Shown here one piece after another: positions 59,440 to 64,000 of a stretch of 64,000 nt of DNA (the stretch's first letter is position 1; every line of letters begins with the position of its first letter). The notes beneath the pieces were generated by a model, which worked only from the letters and a program-made list of their open reading frames with translations, searched no databases and was not told where the DNA came from. Location of the stretch: contig CP154956.1 of NCBI GenBank assembly GCA_039621445.1, forward strand, positions 23,920,743-23,984,742, given 5' to 3'. Position numbers and translations under genes: made by a program. The stretch comes from Euglena gracilis (Eukaryota > Euglenida > Euglenophyceae > Euglenales).

Positions 59440-61340
59440 CGAAAGCATGCTCAACTTTTTACCAAAAAATGAAATGTTTTTTTGCACCTGACTTTTAGGA
59501 AAATGATATTTTTTTTTAACATCACAGCACATTGGTTTGGCCACACTTCCTTGAAAGTGCAGTGCCCAAATATTTCACAATCTAGGCGGGCTGTGGGGAG
59601 GAATTCTGATTATTTCCCATACCTGGAGCTGATATTTTGACAACAGAAATTTGTTTCATGGGGGGACACCACGTCCCGATTTCTGCGGAAATGGATGGGG
59701 CATGTACTATCGACACAAGCGGGCTGTAGTTTGTTTTGGTTCGCCGTGCTGAACCATGGGGTTCTGCAGCCGCAGCGGATGCCCTTCGCCCTTCATACAT
59801 ATCCGCCTACCCCTCATCGGGGGCCGAGGGGCAGGGGGAGGCGCAGCCGCCGGAGTGACGCATCCGGCTGGCAGGCACACGCGGAGGGGCCGCCAGCCTC
59901 ATGGGGGGGAGCGGCGCCAGGTGGCGCGGACAGCGTTGTCGGGACTGGCCCCCACTCCACCCCAGCTGGCTGGGTTTGACCAACCCCTGGGGGGGAGGGG
60001 GGGTCTCGGAGCGCCGGGGTCGTGCGTCTTCCTGGTGTGGACGGAAGCTTGCCCAAAGGTGGCCATTTCTGGACCGGAGTGCCTCAGCTGAGTCGACACC
60101 GGAGTGCCCAGGCTCCCAGGCAGCTTTGACCCCCCCCCAGCTCCAATCTGGGTGTCTTGAAATGCCTGCCCAGCAAGGCGAACCCATTTGACTGTTTTGG
60201 GCTGTGACTCTTTTATTGGGCCTTCCAAGCTGCAGTACCCCAATCAAGCACCTGGGGTCGGGCACAGCTCAAAATCCAGCCAGTTCCCCAGGGAGAGTGC
60301 GCCAGCTGCACACAGGAGTCTGGCCATCGGGCGAAGGGGGGTCCAGCGACCAAGGGCCGTGACCCCCCAAACCGCCGAGCCGCTCCGGAGATGGCGGGCG
60401 GTCGCACACACCCAAAGGGCAGGGGAGAGGAGGGGGGAGCGGGCGAGGCGGAGGGGTTACTGCTTACTTGCCGTCGTCATCGAGGAAATCAGCCTCCCGG
60501 GTGGAGACCCGCCCGGCGCCGTCAATCCGTCAATGAATGGATGGGCAGGCAGGGAGAAGGAGCGGGGGGGGGGGGGGGGTGAGACCAACCCAGAAGGATG
60601 GGACGATTGCCTGCCCATTGCCGGGGGAACAAATTCTTTTTTTTGACCTGGAAGAAAGCGTCTTCGCTCCCCAGAGCCAAGCATTCGTTTCCACGGGTGG
60701 AAGGGCAGATTACCCAAGCTTTGACGGGGGTGGGTTGGGTCCACAACACCATTCCCAAAACATGGGGGGGGAAGCAGGCCCGCCTCCCTCCCAATGCCAA
60801 TTCACACAGAAAACCTTGCGGGACAGGGGAGGCAGGGAGGCGTGGGGGAAGGGATGCTGAGGACTCGCGCGGCTCTCCAGGTGGGTCGCAGGGCAGCCCC
60901 GTCACTCCGTGGGCTGTCCAGCACATGGATTCACTTACCTGGGGGGGATGACCAGGGGGCAAAACCCACCCACCTACTTTTTTTATAAAAAAACCCTGCT
61001 GCCTGGGACCCCAAAGCGGCAAAAACCCTGAAAAACTTTCCTGACTAGTCCGTCTCAGCTGGCGTACTTGTTGGCGAACCTTATTTTTGGGGGGTGGGGA
61101 GGGAGGTGGGGTTCCCATCTTTAAAAAACCCTGGCTCGGTTTGTGCAAACAGAACCTGCCATTCCACCTGAGAGTGGGTCCCACCGAGTTAAGTGATCGT
61201 ATGGTCCAGCAGTGTAAACTCTGTAACGGTGTGCTGCGCGGGCGGCGCTGCTCCCGGATGACGTCCCAAGCGGCCGCACTCATCCGTTCGAGGGTGCCAC
61301 TTCCCATTGAGATTGCCTTCGGGCCATTGTGATTGATTTG
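59440..61340. other. No confident gene; GC-rich spacer
   Basis: Frames on both strands are Pro/Gly/Arg-rich. A minus-strand stretch at about 60,470-60,525 reads DGAGRVSTREADFLDDDG before a GTAAGC donor and is exon-like but lacks a near acceptor. Long minus frame 60,522-61,388 is not convincing. Confidence 0.35.
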
Positions 61341-61342
61341 AT

Positions 61343-61374
61343 TGAGGCTGCCCCGCACAGGCGGGGCAGCCTCA
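61343..61374. repeat. Perfect hairpin, 14-bp stem, ACAG loop
   Basis: TGAGGCTGCCCCGC - ACAG - GCGGGGCAGCCTCA. Very stable; context gives no gene end or known RNA. Confidence 0.9.
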
Positions 61375-61559
61375 GCATGGCAGAACATGAGCGAGATGCG
61401 TGTCCCCTCGTCACCGCTAGCCAGGCTCCAAACTTTGTTTGCATTATTTTTGAGGCCCCTGGGTGGGGGTCTCCCACCACCCAGCTAAGCCGGCGCAGAG
61501 GAAAGCATTTCCCAACAATTTTCGGCGCTTTGATTCGCGCCGGGGCCCAACCCAGACCC

Positions 61560-61855
61560 CGTGCTGAGGAAAGCCAGCTCTCAACCCGCACCAACGCTCT
61601 GGGTCGCCGTTGCCCCCGCGGGCGGATGTGTCGGAGCAGCGCCGCCACCGCCGGCCGGGCCGGCCGACGGGGCTCAGCAGCGCCGCGTCCGCCGGGGCCC
61701 GGGCGTAGGCGTAGGCGTGGGGCGGGACCTGCAGCGTCCGCCCCGCCGGCCCCGCCGGCGCCGCCCCCTCCAGCCGGGGCCCACTGCCCCGCGGGGTGTC
61801 CAGCAGCATCACCTCCGTGAAGTTCCGCCGGCCCGGGCCACGCTGCTCCGGCCAT
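61560..61855 (-). CDS. GC-rich exon-like segment, repeat unit C (minus)
   Basis: The minus frame reads RRNFTEVMLLDTPRGSGPRL, then APADAALLSPVGRPGRRW. The first half matches the segment at 62,530-62,665 and the second half matches those at 62,106 and 63,314. Suggests an internally repeated protein on the minus strand. Function unknown; GC content is above 75 percent, so chance open frames must be considered. Confidence 0.4.
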
Positions 61856-62105
61856 GGCCGGGGACGGACAGTGGGCAAAAAGGGGTCCCAACCCAGTGCC
61901 CCTCGCGGGAAACGGTCACCGGACTGGTCGGCCAGGGCCATGCGCCTTGACAACATCCAACGCTGACAGGTCGTCAGCGGGTGCCGCGGACGCTGACAAC
62001 CTCCCCGGGAGACAGCAGGTTTCTTGTTGCCAACCCCGGGGGGGGTGCCTTGTGCTATGGGTACCCGCCCGTAGTCCCACAAACGTGCATCACCCCCAAA
62101 AGCAC

Positions 62106-62252
62106 GGAGCAGTGTCCCCGCTGCAGACCGGGCCGGTGGACAGGGCTCAGGAAGGCCGTATCCACAGGCTCCCCACCAGAGGTAGGAGACGTCTCCCTTC
62201 GCTGGGCATCAGGGGACTCCCGGGCAGGGGGTGTAGGGACGGACCCTGGGAG
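62106..62252 (-). CDS. GC-rich exon-like segment, second-half unit (minus)
   Basis: Acceptor CTCAG and donor CTCC/GTGCTT bound 49 codons containing SPDAQRRETSPTSG and EPVDTAFLSPVHRPGLQRG. Paralogous to 63,314-63,453. On the plus strand the same DNA reads EQCPRCRPGRWTGLRK; nucleotide differences between paralogues do not decide the strand. Confidence 0.4.
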
Positions 62253-62529
62253 CTGAGATCCGCTTTTGGAGAATGAACAGGGTGAATCATACCTTGGGCC
62301 AAGCGAATTCACCTGGATTCCAGGTGACTCCTGAACTCACCTGGAAATCTGGCTCTTTGGGCCAGCCTGCGCAGGAAGGAAGGTGTGGCTCAATTTGATG
62401 TGCACATATGTATGCCGCGAAAACTCTCAAAACATGAACAGCAGGTTGGTGTTCACACAGAACATAATTACAGCAAACATGCAAAGGCGCCTTTCCTGAC
62501 CAGACAAACAGCCACACGCGGATGCGCGG

Positions 62530-62665
62530 TGACCGCCGGGGCCCGCTCGGCCGGGCCGGGGACGAGGTGCGGCGGCGTGTCGGGCGTCACCCCCAGCCGC
62601 AGCCCGCCGCCGCGCGGGGTGTCCAGCACCATCACCTCCGTGAAGCCCCGCCGGGAGGGACGGCG
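62530..62665 (-). CDS. GC-rich exon-like segment, first-half unit (minus)
   Basis: RRGFTEVMVLDTPRGGGLRL, nearly the same as the start of the 61,560-61,855 segment, then Pro-rich sequence. Boundaries not defined. Confidence 0.4.
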
Positions 62666-63313
62666 CTGCGCCCCCCGCGGGGTTGGCTGTGACAGTCGAC
62701 CAACACTGGAAAGGAAAACCAAAGAGGAAATCGAACCCAAAGGCCAACTGGTTGCTAACATACAGGGGTGGTTCCTGAGCTCTGGCATTTTTAGAACCAG
62801 AACGAATTGGGAAATGCCCCCGGGGATTACCGATGATGGTCCACCCCCCTCGAAGGATTGTCACCTGACAAGTCACCTAATTGCAGCGTTCCAAAAAGGG
62901 CGCTGAGCACAATGGACTGTCTAACATGAAAATCAACCACTGCAGGCCCGAAAATGACACCTTCCCGGGGGCCGTGGCAACGTCACGGGGTGACAACTTC
63001 TCGGGGGGGGGGGTATTCCGTTTCCAAAATTCATTTCAGGAAGTTTTTTTATTAATTCATCACAACTTCCTAACCCGAACCTGAATTTTGACCCTGTCCC
63101 CATACGTCGAGGTAAAATAATTGTGGGAAAGTCTACATTGCATAGCATTGGCCCCCCGGACTCTACCACCCACAAAGCTTGTTTCTTGTTTTAACATTTT
63201 GAAATGACAGAAGACAAGAAAAGACTGGCACAATCCCAGGTCAGAATTCTGTCTTCTCAGCACAATCATCACTGCCATCAATCGTCCTCATGGAGGCCCC
63301 ACCCCCTTCCCCA

Positions 63314-63453
63314 GGAGCAGTGCCCCCGCTGCAGACCGGGCTGGTGGACGGGGCTCATGAAGGCTGCGTCCACCGGCTCCCCAGCCGCCCTCCGTTGGGC
63401 TGGGTCGAGGGGCTCTGGGATGGCTCTGGGGGCGGGCACCGATGCCCCGAGAG
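63314..63453 (-). CDS. GC-rich exon-like segment, second-half unit (minus)
   Basis: Acceptor ATCAG; contains EPVDAAFMSPVHQPGLQRG, paralogous to 62,106-62,252, but without the GT donor, so possibly a decayed duplicate. Confidence 0.35.
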
Positions 63454-63931
63454 CTGATGCGACTTTGCCCCCCCCCCCCCAAGAATTGGACGGAAAGGAC
63501 TGGTGAGGGAATCCTATGGAAACCCTGTGGGTGGTGGTGCTGGGGGGGGGTCGACACCCCCAACGGGTGGGTCAGGGTGGTTCCGACCTGGCTCCCTTCT
63601 GTTTCAGGTCCAAAATGTCCTTCGACACCGAAGGATTTTCTCGGCTGGCTCCATCGTGGGGGTTGGGGCAGCCTAACCCTCTGCCCCCCCCCCGTCCAAC
63701 GACCACTAATGTTCATCTCCGACCAGGGTGGGGGCGCGGTTGCTAAAAAAGCCAAAATTTGTCTCCGACCTTGGGGGGGGTATTAGAGGGGGGGGGTGGA
63801 CCCCAGGTGGACAAAGCCCTGGACAAGCCCTGTCATTGGACAACGGGAAATTTGGGGGAGGAAATTTGTCTCAACCCTGCAGGATATTTAAAAACCCGTC
63901 TGTTCAAAATATGAAATATGAAATTCCATAC

Positions 63932-63996
63932 GAATGACTGTTCAAAGCTGCTCTATTATTTCGAAAAAATAATAGAGCAGCTTTGAACAGTCATTC
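63932..63996. repeat. Perfect palindrome, 30-bp arms, 5-nt spacer
   Basis: GAATGACTGTTCAAAGCTGC through TATTATTT is followed by CGAAA and the exact inverse to 63,996. It lies four bases from the window end, so a larger inverted repeat or a fold-back assembly artefact cannot be excluded. Confidence 0.95.
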
Positions 63997-64000
63997 ATAT

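Noticed and set aside
1-64000. CRISPR array, operons or bacterial promoters
   Set aside because: No spaced direct repeats of that kind; spliced genes show this is eukaryotic nuclear DNA.

Overview
The window is nuclear DNA of an intron-rich eukaryote, most likely a large-genome protist or alga. The evidence is spliceosomal introns from 49 nt to 1.9 kb, a proteasome gene with eight exons, tyrosine-recombinase retrotransposons and a TTAGGG-type telomeric tract. The species cannot be named from the sequence. Most of the DNA is intronic or intergenic and is crowded with poly-C/poly-G runs, microsatellites and short dispersed repeats.

Layout. 1-7 kb: no convincing gene, only G/C-tract repeats and a 0.7 kb element with long terminal inverted repeats sitting in a TA microsatellite. 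About 9.6-21.3 kb (+): a dispersed multi-exon gene whose exons encode at least four WWE domains; ten consecutive exons (13.2-21.3 kb) chain in compatible splice phase. 22.1 kb (+): an isolated GC-rich KH-domain exon. 27,637-35,028 (+): a complete proteasome alpha-6 (PSMA6-type) gene of 250 codons, with one GC-AG intron and introns swollen by dispersed repeats.

35.6-54.3 kb is a nest of at least five DIRS-like tyrosine-recombinase (YR) retrotransposon copies. Copy 1 (+, 36,352-40,875) sits inside the reverse transcriptase of copy 3 (-). Copy 2 (+, 49,450-54,201) sits inside the right terminal repeat of copy 4 (+), which is itself internally deleted. Copy 5 (-, 45,229-48,379) is deleted, truncated and carries a TTAGGG tract in its RNase H region. 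Copies 1 and 2 have the diagnostic structure: inverted terminal repeats plus an internal complementary region (ICR) that is the reverse complement of the two joined ends. Insertions leave no target-site duplication. Between copies 3 and 5 lie a possible minus-strand exon and a 1.7 kb purine/TA simple-repeat block.

54.3-64 kb: repeats, a possible YR relic, one good single-exon candidate (59.2 kb) and a GC-rich zone (61.5-63.5 kb) with duplicated minus-strand exon-like segments. The window ends in a perfect 30-bp-arm palindrome.

The most novel material is (i) the nested DIRS-like family with its exact circle-junction ICR, (ii) the multi-WWE gene and (iii) a class of dispersed elements that pair long G or C runs with short inverted words and a GGCGC-GCGCC palindrome; this last class I cannot assign to any known family.
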